NCBI GenBank assembly: GCA_963704075.1
Contig: CAVPGV010000007.1
Coordinates: 1 to 64,000 of the forward strand
Direction of reading: 5' to 3'
DNA from: JADKAV01 sp963704075
GTDB lineage: Bacteria; Actinomycetota; Actinomycetes; S36-B12; UBA10799
DNA: 64,000 bases
The notes under the pieces were generated by a model. The model saw nothing but the letters and a program-made list of their open reading frames with translations. It did not search any database and was not told the origin of the DNA. The translations under genes were made by a program, and so were the position numbers. Each line of letters starts with the position of its first letter. Positions within the stretch are counted from its first letter, which is position 1. This document shows, piece by piece, positions 11,221 to 19,890 of the stretch.

Positions 11221-11357
11221 TATTGCCTCCTATTGCGTTGACTCCTCCACCTTCGGTGCCGCGGTTAAGACGACGGTTAGAGCAGGTTCGCCGCAGGGTA
11301 GGGATTCACACCCTTGGTAGGTATGCGGACCGGTCTGGTCGCCAGTAGCCTCGCTGA

Positions 11358-12941
11358 GTGATCGTGGATCTTCTGGTTGAGCACCAGGTTCTGCTGTTCT
11401 TCGTGTATCTCGCGGTCGGTTCAGCGCTCGGAGCGCTGCGCATCCACGGGGTACTGGTCGGTCCGGCCGCGGTGCTCTTCGCCGCGCTGGGGATTTCCGC
11501 ATTCGACGAACAACTCGCCTTGCCGGCCATCGTCGGACAGATCGGCCTGGTGCTGTTCGCCTACTGCATCGGCGTCGCGAGCGGCCCGTCGTTCTTCTCC
11601 TCACTGCGCACCGGTGGCCGCGCGGTCATGCTGGTGGTGGTGACTCTGCTGGTCGCGGCGGGGGTCGCGGTCGCGACGGGCCGGGTGGCGGGTCTCACCC
11701 CGGAACTGATCGCCGGTGCCTACACGGGCGCCCTGACGAACACCCCGGCCTTGGCCGCCGCCACCGAACAACTCGATTCGGCCGAACCCACCGTTGGCTA
11801 CTCGGTCACCTACGTTGTGGGGGTGCTCGCCATGCTGGTGGCGGCGGCCTCTGCCCTGCGGGGCCGGACGGAGCCGAAGGTCTCGGCCGTGCCGGAGCCC
11901 GAACCCGAGCTCACGATGTCCAGCGTCCGGGTGGAGGCCAGTGGACTGCCGAACCTGCGGGACCTCATCACCGAATACGGGGACCGCATCCGCTTCTCCC
12001 GCGTGCGGCACAACCGCCAGGTCACCATCGCCACCGACGACTTCGTCCCCGTGCCCGGCGATATCGTCTCGGTGATCGGTCCGGAGGGGATCGTCGCGCA
12101 GATCGCCGAGCGGATGGGGCACGTTTCCACGCTGCACCTCGAACTGGACCGCAAGGAGTTGGACTTCCGACGCATGGCGGTTTCCAACCGAGAGGTGGCG
12201 GGCCGACCGCTGTCGGACTTGGACCTGCTGGGCCGTTTCGGGGCCACTGCCACGCGCGTGCGGCGCGGCGATGTGGATCTTCTGGCCACCGACGACCTGA
12301 TCATCCATGTCGGTGACAGGATCCGGGTGACTGCTCCGAAGGCCAGGATGGGGGAGGTGAGCGCCTTCTTCGGCGACAGCGAGCACGAAGCCAGCGGCCT
12401 GAATCCGGTCGGTCTGGCGGTGGGCATCGTGATCGGCCTTGCGATCGGCCTGATCGCGATCCCGCTGCCGGGAGGCGGTGTGCTCTCGCTGGGAATCGCC
12501 GGCGGGGCATTGGTCGCGGGCTTGGTGCTGGGTCGTCTGCACCGGACCGGGCCGATCCTCTGGTCGATTCCCTATCCCACGTCCAACGCACTCGGGCAGT
12601 TCGGGATGCTCGCGTTCCTCGCCTACGCTGGATCGACGTCGGGGGCCGCACTGGTCGAGGCGCTCAAGACCGACGTCGGGCCGCGCCTGTTCGTGGTCGG
12701 CGTGCTGATCACGCTGACCGCCGCCCTGATGCTCCGGTTCTTCGGTCCCCGCTTGGGCGGCATCAGCGGTCCGGTACTCGCCGGGAGCATCGGTGGCGCC
12801 CAGACGCAACCAGCCGTTCTGGCGTTCGCCAACGACCGGACGAAGGCCGACCCCCGGGTCAACCTTGGGTATGCGCTGGTCTATCCCGTGGCGATGATCC
12901 TCAAGGTGCTGATCGCGCCGCTGCTGGGGCTCATCGGCTGA
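11358..12941 (+). CDS. AspT/YidE-type membrane transporter with RCK_C domains
   Basis: 527 residues. Two hydrophobic halves of about five helices each flank a soluble region of roughly 200 residues with two TrkA_C/RCK_C-like modules (SVRVEASGLPNLRDLITEYG and LDRKELDFRRMAVSNREVAG). This is the layout of the aspartate:alanine exchanger family. The helices contain the usual repeated GxxxGALTNTPALAAA and GGAQTQPAVLAFAND signatures. The substrate cannot be read from sequence. GTG start; divergent from the DUF2202 gene and convergent with pntB. Confidence 0.82.
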   Translation: MIVDLLVEHQVLLFFVYLAVGSALGALRIHGVLVGPAAVLFAALGISAFDEQLALPAIVGQIGLVLFAYCIGVASGPSFFSSLRTGGRAVMLVVVTLLVAAGVAVATGRVAGLTPELIAGAYTGALTNTPALAAATEQLDSAEPTVGYSVTYVVGVLAMLVAAASALRGRTEPKVSAVPEPEPELTMSSVRVEASGLPNLRDLITEYGDRIRFSRVRHNRQVTIATDDFVPVPGDIVSVIGPEGIVAQIAERMGHVSTLHLELDRKELDFRRMAVSNREVAGRPLSDLDLLGRFGATATRVRRGDVDLLATDDLIIHVGDRIRVTAPKARMGEVSAFFGDSEHEASGLNPVGLAVGIVIGLAIGLIAIPLPGGGVLSLGIAGGALVAGLVLGRLHRTGPILWSIPYPTSNALGQFGMLAFLAYAGSTSGAALVEALKTDVGPRLFVVGVLITLTAALMLRFFGPRLGGISGPVLAGSIGGAQTQPAVLAFANDRTKADPRVNLGYALVYPVAMILKVLIAPLLGLIG

Positions 12942-12946
12942 TGGCC

Positions 12947-13085
12947 CTCGCGAAGTGGGCACACCACGTAGAGGAATTCAGGAATCTGCCCACTTTGCGA
13001 GTGAAGCGACGCAGTATATGCGCCCCTAGTCGGAATTAGACATCACGAACTGGGCATCGAACGATGTGGCTGCCCACTTTGCGAG
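12947..13085. repeat. GAAGTGGGCA-type intergenic repeat, copy 1
   Basis: Between the convergent aspT-like and pntB genes. CTCGCGAAGTGGGCA (12947-12961) is followed by two direct copies of its near-inverse TGCCCACTTTGCGAG (12987-13001 and 13071-13085), with the motif AATTCAGGAA in the first spacer. The same modules, in another order, occur at 52275-52408. It can form alternative hairpins and could serve as a two-way terminator (inference). Confidence 0.65.
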
Positions 13086-13100
13086 GCGCAGGCCCCGTCC

Positions 13101-14531
13101 CTACAGCGCCTTGATGATGTCCTCGACCCGGTCCTTCGCGTCTCCGAACAGCATCTGGGTGTTCTCCTTGAAGAACAGCGGGTTCTGCACGCCCGCGTAT
13201 CCAGTGGCCATCGACCGCTTGAAGACGATGACGTTCCTCGCTTCCCAGACGGTGAGCACCGGCATACCCGCGATGGGGCTGCCCGGCTCGTCGATGGCGG
13301 CGGGGTTGACCGTGTCGTTCGCCCCGATCACCAGCACGACATCGGTCTCGGGTAGGTCGTCGTTGATCTCGTCCATCTCGAGCACGATGTCGTAGGGGAC
13401 CTTCGCCTCGGCCAGGAGCACGTTCATGTGTCCGGGTAGGCGCCCGGCCACCGGGTGGATGCCGAACCGCACGTCGACGCCCTTCTTACGCAGCTGGCTG
13501 GTGAGTTCGGCCACCGGGTACTGCGCCTGCGCCACAGCCATGCCGTAGCCCGGTGTGATGACCACCGAGTGCGCCTCGCTGAGCAACTCCGCGGCACCCT
13601 CGGCGGTGATCTCGCGGTGCTCGCCGTAGTCGGTGTCGCCGGAGACCGTGCCGGCCTCGACGCCGAAACCACCGGCGATCACGGAGATGAACGAGCGGTT
13701 CATCGCCCGGCACATGATGTAGGACAGGTAAGCACCAGAGGACCCGACCAGGGCGCCGGTGATGATCAGCAGGTCGTTGTCCAGCAGGAAGCCCGCTGCT
13801 GCGGCCGCCCAGCCGGAGTAGCTGTTCAGCATGGACACCACGACCGGCATGTCCCCGCCACCGATCGACGCGACCAGATGCCAGCCGAGGAACAAGGCCA
13901 AAGCCGTCATTACGCCGAGCAGGGTCTGCCGCACGACGGTGTCGTCGGCCGGCGTGGCGATGTAGGCCGCGGTCATGCCGAAGAAGACCAGGATGATGCC
14001 CAGGTTGATGGCGTTGTGCTTGGGCAGCATCAGCGGCGCGGAACTGATCCGGGCCGACAGTTTGAGGAACGCGACGATCGAGCCGGTGAAGGTCACCGCA
14101 CCGATGAACACACCGACGAAGACCTCCCCGTCGTGGATCGCCGGGTAGGGCACGTTCTTCTCGTACGACGAGTTCCAGCCGACCAGCACCGCGGCCAGAC
14201 CGACGAAACTGTGCAGGATCGCGATCAGTTCGGGCATGCCGGTCATCTCGACCCGCCGGGCCCGCCAGATCCCGATCACGGCGCCGATCGCCATGGCCGC
14301 GGCGATCAGCCCGAGTCCGACCAGTCCGCTGCCGGAGGTGTCGTTCACCTCGCCGGTGGCATCGACCCCGGCGGTGGCCGCGATGATCGTGATGACCAGG
14401 GCGATGGTCATGCCGATGATGCCGTAGCGGTTGCCCATGCGGGCGCTCTCATGCCTGGACAAACCGGCCAGCGCGAGGATGAACAGCAGCGCCGCGACGA
14501 TGTAGGCGCCTTGGACCAGGGTGAGCGTCAT
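13101..14531 (-). CDS. pntB: NAD(P) transhydrogenase beta subunit
   Basis: 476 residues. Proton-translocating transhydrogenase subunit carrying the NADP(H)-binding domain III and about nine membrane helices. Seen: N-terminal helices from MTLTLVQGAYIVAALLFILA, then the soluble C-terminal domain with VVITPGYGMAVAQAQYPVAE, GIHPVAGRLPGHMNVLLAEA, DVVLVIGANDTVNPAA and VFKRSMATGYAGVQNPLF, all family hallmarks for NADPH binding. Its start overlaps the end of pntA (ATGA), so they form one operon. The pump moves hydride from NADH to NADP+ at the cost of the proton gradient, supplying NADPH. Confidence 0.95.
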   Translation of the reverse strand: MTLTLVQGAYIVAALLFILALAGLSRHESARMGNRYGIIGMTIALVITIIAATAGVDATGEVNDTSGSGLVGLGLIAAAMAIGAVIGIWRARRVEMTGMPELIAILHSFVGLAAVLVGWNSSYEKNVPYPAIHDGEVFVGVFIGAVTFTGSIVAFLKLSARISSAPLMLPKHNAINLGIILVFFGMTAAYIATPADDTVVRQTLLGVMTALALFLGWHLVASIGGGDMPVVVSMLNSYSGWAAAAAGFLLDNDLLIITGALVGSSGAYLSYIMCRAMNRSFISVIAGGFGVEAGTVSGDTDYGEHREITAEGAAELLSEAHSVVITPGYGMAVAQAQYPVAELTSQLRKKGVDVRFGIHPVAGRLPGHMNVLLAEAKVPYDIVLEMDEINDDLPETDVVLVIGANDTVNPAAIDEPGSPIAGMPVLTVWEARNVIVFKRSMATGYAGVQNPLFFKENTQMLFGDAKDRVEDIIKAL

Positions 14532-16066
14532 CGGACCGCGTCCTCACGCTTGAACATCTCGAGCATTCGGGCGGTCACGGTGAACCCTCCGAACACGTTG
14601 ATGCTCGCCACGAGGATCGCGATGAACGCGAGCACGGAGACCCAGAGGTCCTCATGGCCGACCTGCAGCAAAGCGCCTACCAGGATGATGCCGCTGATCG
14701 CGTTGGTGACCGACATGAGCGGCGTGTGCAGGGCGTGGTGGACGTTGCCGATCACGTAGAAGCCGATCACCACGGACAACGCGAAGACCATGAAGTGCCC
14801 GAGGAAGGGCTCCGGTGAGAACGCTGAGATCAGCAGGAAGACGGCCGCGACGCCCCCGATGAGGCTCAGGCGGGTCCCATCGGACATCTTCTTCTTCGGT
14901 GGCGGGGGCTCCGCGGGCGGTGGCGCGGCGGCTGGTGCCGCGGAGACCTGGACCGGCGGCGGCGGCCAGAGCACCTCTCCGGACTGCACCACGGTCATTC
15001 CCCGCACAACAGGATCGTCGAGGTCGAGCACCAACTGACCGTCCTTGCCCGGCGTCGTGAGTTTGAGGGTGTTCACCAGGTTGGTGCCGAACAACTGCGA
15101 GGCCTGGGTGGGTAGGCGCCCTGGCAGGTCGGTGTACCCGAGGATGATGACGCCGTTGTCGGTCACCACGCGTTCGTCGGCGCGGGAACCGGCGACGTTG
15201 CCGCCGTTGGCCGCGGCCATGTCCACGATCACGCTGCCGGGCTTCATCGACGCGACCATCTCCTCGGTCAGCAGTCGCGGCGCGGGTTTGCCCGGGATCA
15301 AGGCGGTGGTGATGACGATGTCGACGTCCTTGGCCTGCTCGGCGTAGAGTTCCGCGGCCTTGCGGTTGAAGTCCTCGCCCATCTCCTTGGCGTAGCCGGT
15401 CGCGCTGGGACCGGTGTCCTCGACGTCGATGCGCAGGAACTCCGCACCCATCGACTCGACCTGTTCGGCGACCTCGGGTCGCGCGTCGAACGAGCGCACG
15501 ATTGCGCCCAGGCTGCTGGCCGTACCGATAGCGGCGAGGCCGGCGACCCCGGCGCCCACCACGAGCACCTTCGCCGGCGGCACCTTACCGGCCGCCGTCA
15601 CCTGCCCGGTGAACAGCGAGCCGAACTCGTTGGCGGCCTCGATGACCGCGCGGTAGCCGGCGATGTTCGCCATCGAGGACAGGACGTCCAGTGATTGCGC
15701 GCGCGAGATGCGGGGGACGGCGTCCATCGCCAATGCGGTGACGCCGCGTGCGGACAGAGCCTGCACGAGGTCGGGGTCGAGCGCGGGCGCCAACAGACTC
15801 ATCAGAATCTGGCCCTGATGCAGTCGTGCGACTTCGTCAGGGGTCGGAGCGTTGATCTTCAGAATGATGTCGGACTGCCAGATCTCGTCACCGACGATCG
15901 TGGCCCCGGCTGCCTCGAAAGCTGCGTCGTCGAATGACGCTTCGAGCCCCGCTCCGGTCTGGATGGAGACGTCGAAGCCGAGTTTGAGCATCTGCTCGAC
16001 CGTCTTGGGCGTCGCAGCAACCCTGCGTTCGCCGGTCTTCGATTCCTTGGGAACACCGATACGCAC
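14528..16066 (-). CDS. pntA: NAD(P) transhydrogenase alpha subunit (fused alpha1-alpha2)
   Basis: 512 residues. NAD(H)-binding domain I (MRIGVPKESKTGERRVAATP, then VLVVGAGVAGLAAIGTA, RPEVAEQVESMGAEFL) joined by a Pro/Ala/Lys-rich linker (PPPAEPPPPKKK) to three or four membrane helices that correspond to the separate PntAB subunit of some bacteria. The fused form equals the E. coli PntA layout. GTG-type start at 16066 (MRIGVPK) with a GGAGGG site just before it. Intact, operonic with pntB, divergent from upp. Confidence 0.95.
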   Translation of the reverse strand: MRIGVPKESKTGERRVAATPKTVEQMLKLGFDVSIQTGAGLEASFDDAAFEAAGATIVGDEIWQSDIILKINAPTPDEVARLHQGQILMSLLAPALDPDLVQALSARGVTALAMDAVPRISRAQSLDVLSSMANIAGYRAVIEAANEFGSLFTGQVTAAGKVPPAKVLVVGAGVAGLAAIGTASSLGAIVRSFDARPEVAEQVESMGAEFLRIDVEDTGPSATGYAKEMGEDFNRKAAELYAEQAKDVDIVITTALIPGKPAPRLLTEEMVASMKPGSVIVDMAAANGGNVAGSRADERVVTDNGVIILGYTDLPGRLPTQASQLFGTNLVNTLKLTTPGKDGQLVLDLDDPVVRGMTVVQSGEVLWPPPPVQVSAAPAAAPPPAEPPPPKKKMSDGTRLSLIGGVAAVFLLISAFSPEPFLGHFMVFALSVVIGFYVIGNVHHALHTPLMSVTNAISGIILVGALLQVGHEDLWVSVLAFIAILVASINVFGGFTVTARMLEMFKREDAVR

Positions 16067-16163
16067 GAGTCACCCTCCTGACGCCGCCGATCATTACGAA
16101 CTTATCGGGTCCATTCCGATGCCCGGAGCGCGGGCTTGATTTGGGTCCACCTGATTGGACCGG

Positions 16164-16210
16164 GACTTTGGACGCAGGGCGTCACTGGGTGACCGAATCC
16201 GACCAAAGTC
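16164..16210. repeat. 47-bp GACTTTGG palindromic element, copy 1
   Basis: Between divergent pntA and upp. Outer arms GACTTTGG (16164-16171) and CCAAAGTC (16203-16210), inner arms GTCAC (16181-16185) and GTGAC (16189-16193) around a 3-nt loop. Copy 2 at 46463-46509 has exactly the same length and arm positions but different spacer bases. The two-tier symmetry suggests a selected structure, such as a dimer-binding site or RNA hairpin. Confidence 0.6.
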
Positions 16211-16252
16211 ACTCGGAGGCGGACGCCGCCGCCCGTGTGCCACCATGCGGCT

Positions 16253-16891
16253 ATGCGAACGTTCGTTGCCGATCACCCCCTGATCGCACAGAAGATCACC
16301 ATGCTGCGCGATGAAACGACGGATAGCCCGACCTTCCGCCGCCTCGCTGACGAACTGGTGACGCTGCTCGCGTACGAGGCCACTCGGGGAATCCGGGTCG
16401 TGCCCGTCGAGGTGAACACTCCGCTGACCGCGACGACCGGCGTCGCGATGGCCAGCCCGCCGCCCATACTCATCCCGATCCTGCGGGCGGGTCTGGGCAT
16501 GCTCGAGGGGATGGTCCGGCTGCTGCCCAGCGCCGAGGTCGGATTCCTGGGGATGCTGCGCGACGAGCGCACGCTGCAGCCCAAGATCTATGCCGACCGG
16601 ATGCCCGCGGACATGACTGGGCGGCAGGTCTATGTCGTCGACCCCATGCTCGCGACCGGCGGCAGCCTGGCGGACGCGCTGCACGTGCTCTGGGGACGCG
16701 GCGCCACCGACATCACCATTGTGACCCTGCTCGCCGCGCCGGAGGGCATCGAGCGCCTGGAGAAGGAGGCCGACGGTATGAACGTCACTCTGGTGACGGC
16801 CGCCGTCGATGAACGGCTCAACGAGCACGGCTTCATCGTGCCGGGGCTGGGGGACGCCGGAGACCGCCTTTTCGGCATCGTCACGTCGTGA
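16253..16891 (+). CDS. upp: Uracil phosphoribosyltransferase
   Basis: 212 residues, the family length. Converts uracil and PRPP to UMP in pyrimidine salvage. Visible: MRTFVADHPLIAQKITMLRD at the N-terminus, PILRAGLGMLEGM, and the PRPP loop VDPMLATGGS (about residues 128-137); the uracil-binding end FIVPGLGDAGDR is present. ATG 16253 is chosen because the known family starts here; an upstream in-frame start at 16235 would add six residues with no homology. Its stop overlaps the tadA start as GTGA. Confidence 0.95.
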   Translation: MRTFVADHPLIAQKITMLRDETTDSPTFRRLADELVTLLAYEATRGIRVVPVEVNTPLTATTGVAMASPPPILIPILRAGLGMLEGMVRLLPSAEVGFLGMLRDERTLQPKIYADRMPADMTGRQVYVVDPMLATGGSLADALHVLWGRGATDITIVTLLAAPEGIERLEKEADGMNVTLVTAAVDERLNEHGFIVPGLGDAGDRLFGIVTS

Positions 16892-17334
16892 ACCCGGAGC
16901 AGGCTGTCGGCCTGGCACTGGACCTCGCCCGGCAGCCTGATCTGGAGATGCCGATCGCCGCGGTGGTGCTGGGTCCCTCCGGCGAGCTCCTGGGACGAGG
17001 GGTGAACCGCCGCGAGGCGGACCACGATCCGACCGCGCACGCGGAAATCCTGGCCCTGCGGGAGGCGGGGGCCGCTCTTGGCGACTGGCGGCTGACCGGC
17101 TGCACGCTCGCGGTCACCCTGGAGCCCTGCACCATGTGTGCCGGGGCGGCCGTGCTGGCCCGCGTCGAACGGCTGATCTTCGGCGCTTTCGACGACAAGG
17201 GCGGCGGCGTGGGTGGACTATGGGACGTTGTGCGGGACCCGAGGCTGAACCACTCCGTTGAAGTGGTGGGCGGTGTGCGTCAAGCGGAATGCTCGGCAGT
17301 GTTGGACGACTTCTTCAGGCAGCGCCGCCAGTGA
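16888..17334 (+). CDS. tadA: tRNA-specific adenosine deaminase
   Basis: 148 residues. Zinc enzyme converting A34 to inosine in tRNA-Arg(ACG). Catalytic HAE (in DPTAHAEILALREA) and the zinc motif PCTMC (in VTLEPCTMCAGAAVLARV) are both present. GTG 16888 overlaps the upp stop, and the gene's own stop overlaps the GTG of the MFS gene, giving a tightly coupled three-gene unit. Other cytidine/guanine deaminases share these motifs, but the spacing and the FDDKGGGVGG segment fit TadA. Confidence 0.9.
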   Translation: MNPEQAVGLALDLARQPDLEMPIAAVVLGPSGELLGRGVNRREADHDPTAHAEILALREAGAALGDWRLTGCTLAVTLEPCTMCAGAAVLARVERLIFGAFDDKGGGVGGLWDVVRDPRLNHSVEVVGGVRQAECSAVLDDFFRQRRQ

Positions 17335-18734
17335 ACATCCACCGGGTTGCGGTCAGCACTGCGTTCTTCTGTCAGGGGTTCGCTTTCGCAACGCTGGTCA
17401 CTCGCATCCCGGCCATCCAGGATCAATTCGACTTCTCCGAGGGCAGCCTCGCTCTCATCCTCGCGGCGGTCCCCATCGTCGCGGGTGTGGGCAGTGTGGT
17501 CGCCGGACTGTTGGCGGTGCGCTTCCACAGCGCGGTCGTGCTGCGCCTGTGTGCGGTCCTGGTGAGCAGTGCGCTGGTACTCGTCGGTGCCGCCACCACC
17601 GCGGGCTCCTTCGCCGGGCTGCTCGGCGCCCTGTGTCTGCTCGGCTTCGGCCTGGGCTCGGTCGACGCGACCATGAACATGCAGGGCATCGGTGTGCAGG
17701 CACTGTTGCGGCGCAGCGTCATGGCCTCGTTCCACGCCTGGTGGAGCCTGGCGACCATCCTCGGAGCGATCGCAGCCTCGATCGTGGCAGCAACGTCCCT
17801 GTCTCTGTTGGTGTTCTTCGCGGTGACGGCGTTGGTGCTGATTCCGGTGGGGCTGATCGCGTCCACCCGCTTCGTGCGCGGGGAGGCTGCCAACGCGGTC
17901 GCACCCGATCCGTTGGCCGTGTCCGCCGCAGTCCCGTGGCGGCCCTTGCTGATCTTCGGGACCGCGGTGGTCGGCGCGTTCATCATCGACTCGTCGGTCT
18001 CCAACTGGTCGGCGCTGGACCTCACCGACGTGTTGGGTAGCACGGAGTCGATCGCGGCCCTGGCCTACGCCGCGTATGCCTTGTTCATGCTGATCGGACG
18101 GATGTTCGCCGATCGCCTGGTACGCCGCCAGGGGGCGCAATGGATCATCACTGCTGGTGGACTTCTGGCTGCCGTGGGCTTGCTGATCGTCGCCTTCGCG
18201 CCGACTGCAGTGGTTGCCATCGCCGGCTTCGCGGTGGTCGGCCTGGGCATCAGCCCGGTGCTTCCACTGGCCTTCGTCGCCGCCTCGCACCACGATCCCG
18301 GCAACACCGGTATCGCCGTCGCCCGCGTGAACATCGGAAACTACGTCGGCTTCGTGATTGGTGCGCCCCTCGTCGGAGTGATCGGGGAGTTCTCCAGTCT
18401 GCGGGTGGGATTCGGCGTGCTGGTGCTGGTAGGCGATTGGTATCTCGCTGACCGCCAAGTCCTTCGACTGACGCGTTTGCCGCCCACCTCCGGGGGTAGA
18501 GCGCGGGCACGTGGGCAGGACACCTTGCGGGACGGGGGCCGGGCCGTGGCCGGGCTGATCATTCTCACGGGACTGTGGGCGGCGGTGTGTCTTGGTGTAC
18601 TGGTGAAACTCGTGTCGTGGGGCGTCAGGGGCGAACGGGAATGCTCCTGCCGCGGGTCGTGGGCTCAGGTGTGGAGTTCGTCCATGGGCTCCGGATGTGG
18701 TCCGGTGCCGCGGGTCGTCGCAGTACACGCGTAG
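17331..18734 (+). CDS. MFS transporter (YbjJ-like) with an unusual C-terminal extension
   Basis: Twelve-helix permease; the conserved part runs from VNIHRVAVSTAFFCQGFAFA through GFGLGSVDATMNMQGIGVQA (a hallmark of this subgroup) to about residue 370 (SLRVGFGVLVLV). GTG 17331 overlaps the tadA stop. After that the reading frame continues some 98 residues that do not look like a transporter end: a polar stretch, then a hydrophobic segment and the motif ERECSCRG, shared with the small protein at 18833. The tail may be a separate gene read in frame after loss of the true stop, or a frameshift product. Substrate unknown. Confidence 0.75.
   Translation: MNIHRVAVSTAFFCQGFAFATLVTRIPAIQDQFDFSEGSLALILAAVPIVAGVGSVVAGLLAVRFHSAVVLRLCAVLVSSALVLVGAATTAGSFAGLLGALCLLGFGLGSVDATMNMQGIGVQALLRRSVMASFHAWWSLATILGAIAASIVAATSLSLLVFFAVTALVLIPVGLIASTRFVRGEAANAVAPDPLAVSAAVPWRPLLIFGTAVVGAFIIDSSVSNWSALDLTDVLGSTESIAALAYAAYALFMLIGRMFADRLVRRQGAQWIITAGGLLAAVGLLIVAFAPTAVVAIAGFAVVGLGISPVLPLAFVAASHHDPGNTGIAVARVNIGNYVGFVIGAPLVGVIGEFSSLRVGFGVLVLVGDWYLADRQVLRLTRLPPTSGGRARARGQDTLRDGGRAVAGLIILTGLWAAVCLGVLVKLVSWGVRGERECSCRGSWAQVWSSSMGSGCGPVPRVVAVHA
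18546..18734 (+). CDS. Possible small membrane protein with CSCRG motif, copy 1
   Basis: In frame with the end of the MFS reading frame, a GTG at 18546 would give about 62 residues: MAGLIILTGLWAAVCLGVLV, then LVSWGVRGERECSCRG and a tail. The design (one membrane helix, then Arg-Glu-Cys-Ser-Cys-Arg-Gly) equals that of the protein at 18833-19024. The DNA after the motif also resembles copy 2 but in another frame (FVHGLRMW against ILHGPKMC), so this copy has probably suffered an indel near 18660-18680. Start and independence from the MFS gene are uncertain. Confidence 0.35.
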   Translation: MAGLIILTGLWAAVCLGVLVKLVSWGVRGERECSCRGSWAQVWSSSMGSGCGPVPRVVAVHA

Positions 18735-18832
18735 CCGATGCTGTGCCGTCTGGGCGAAGGGGCGCAGCGCCGTCGCTTGCACGCTCGTCGATCCTGGCGC
18801 AGACTGAGCGAATTCGCAGTGAGGAGTACGTC

Positions 18833-19024
18833 ATGGTCGCCTTCATGTTCTTCCTGGCGGTTTACGCCCTGACGTGCACGTGGTTCTTCGTGAGACTTTT
18901 GCGCTGGACGGTGAGTTCTGAGCGGGAATGCTCGTGCCGGGGCGCGCTGGATGGCGGAACGGTCGGGATTCTGCACGGGCCGAAGATGTGCTACCCGATG
19001 GCGGAGGCCCTGCGGGTTTCGTAG
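18833..19024 (+). CDS. Small membrane protein with CSCRG motif, copy 2 (63 aa)
   Basis: 63 residues from ATG 18833, with a good GAGGAG ribosome site at 18821-18826. One N-terminal membrane helix (MVAFMFFLAVYALTCTWFF), a basic turn, then WTVSSERECSCRG and a short Cys-containing tail (LHGPKMCYPMAEAL). Three to four cysteines follow the helix, which suggests metal or disulfide chemistry at the membrane face (inference). I do not recognise the family. A partner copy lies at 18546-18734. Confidence 0.55.
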   Translation: MVAFMFFLAVYALTCTWFFVRLLRWTVSSERECSCRGALDGGTVGILHGPKMCYPMAEALRVS

Positions 19025-19540
19025 GCGGGATCCGGTGGGACTCGGCCTCGAGACCGGGTTTGGCTGAACTCCGGAACCGGTGGAGACGAAGCGGTGACGG
19101 CGATGGAGTGGTACAGCCGGTTGGAGATCGGAACATCCGGTGGAGATCGGTGGGCGGATCTCGTCCAACGTCTGTGCGTTTGTCCAACGGATGCTCGACT
19201 TGGTGATCCCTGAACCCGGCCGCGACCACGGCACGAAAACGGTCCTCCGGATTTCGGGGGAGTCGGCCCCGACTCTGCTGGCTTCTCGATGGGCTCAGGG
19301 TGTGAGCCCGGTTCCTGGCGGCGGGTCTCGCCGCGAACAGGGACATTCTGGTGGGTATCGCTCCCGAGTGATCAGATCCGTACCGAACCAGCGCCCGAGC
19401 GCGGTCGACGGCTGCACCACCAACCACCGCCCGATGACCGTCCTGTCCCAGGCACCACGTTGACGGCTCCGATGGCCTGACCGGTCGGGGGTCGGTTCGC
19501 GCGCCAGACGTACCGGGCGGCCAACCTCCGGACGACACCG
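19025..19540. other. Non-coding stretch without recognised gene
   Basis: About 515 bp between the small Cys-motif gene and the tandem repeats. Frames open here have no family features. Seen: short direct repeats around CCGGTTGGAGATCGG (near 19117) and CCGGTGGAGATCGG (near 19137), and a 16-mer GAACCCGGCCGCGACC near 19212 that also occurs inside each 106-bp unit downstream. It may be old repeat debris. Confidence 0.5.
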
Positions 19541-19890
19541 GCAGCGCTATTCCGTACGCGGTGGCGGTGGGACCCGTCGGCCCGGGCGGGCCTCCTCCCG
19601 AACCCGGCCGCGACCCCAAACGCAATAGCGCCACCGGGCGAGCCCGGCAGCGCTATTCCGTACGCGGTGGCGGTGGGACCCGTCGGCCCGGGCGGGCCTC
19701 CTCCCGAACCCGGCCGCGACCCCAAACGCAATAGCGCCACCGGGCGAGCCCGGCAGCGCTATTCCGTACGCGGTGGCGGTGGGACCCGTCGGCCCGGGCG
19801 GGCCTCCTCCCGAACCCGGCCGCGACCCCAAACGCAATAGCGCCACCGGGCGAGCCCGGCAGCGCTATTCCGTACGCGGTGGCGGTGGGA
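19541..19890. repeat. Tandem 106-bp repeat made of tRNA 3' end plus terminator (three full units and a partial)
   Basis: Units begin with GCAGCGCTATTCCGTACG at 19541, 19647, 19753 and 19859, exactly 106 bp apart and apparently identical. Each contains the 15 bases GCGGTGGCGGTGGGA, which in the last copy are the discriminator, acceptor 3' strand and part of the T-arm of the tRNA-Ser gene on the minus strand. Between units 2-4 lies a hairpin AATAGCGC..GCGCTATT with an inner CCGGG/CCCGG, probably the tRNA terminator. Thus the tRNA tail, terminator and about 60 bp of flank were amplified in place. Confidence 0.85.

Noticed and set aside
12947..13085. CRISPR array
   Set aside because: Only three short modules of mixed orientation and unequal spacing; no cas genes in the window.
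16067..16252. Riboswitch before upp
   Set aside because: Apart from the 47-bp palindrome no conserved riboswitch features are visible, and the same palindrome occurs before clpB.
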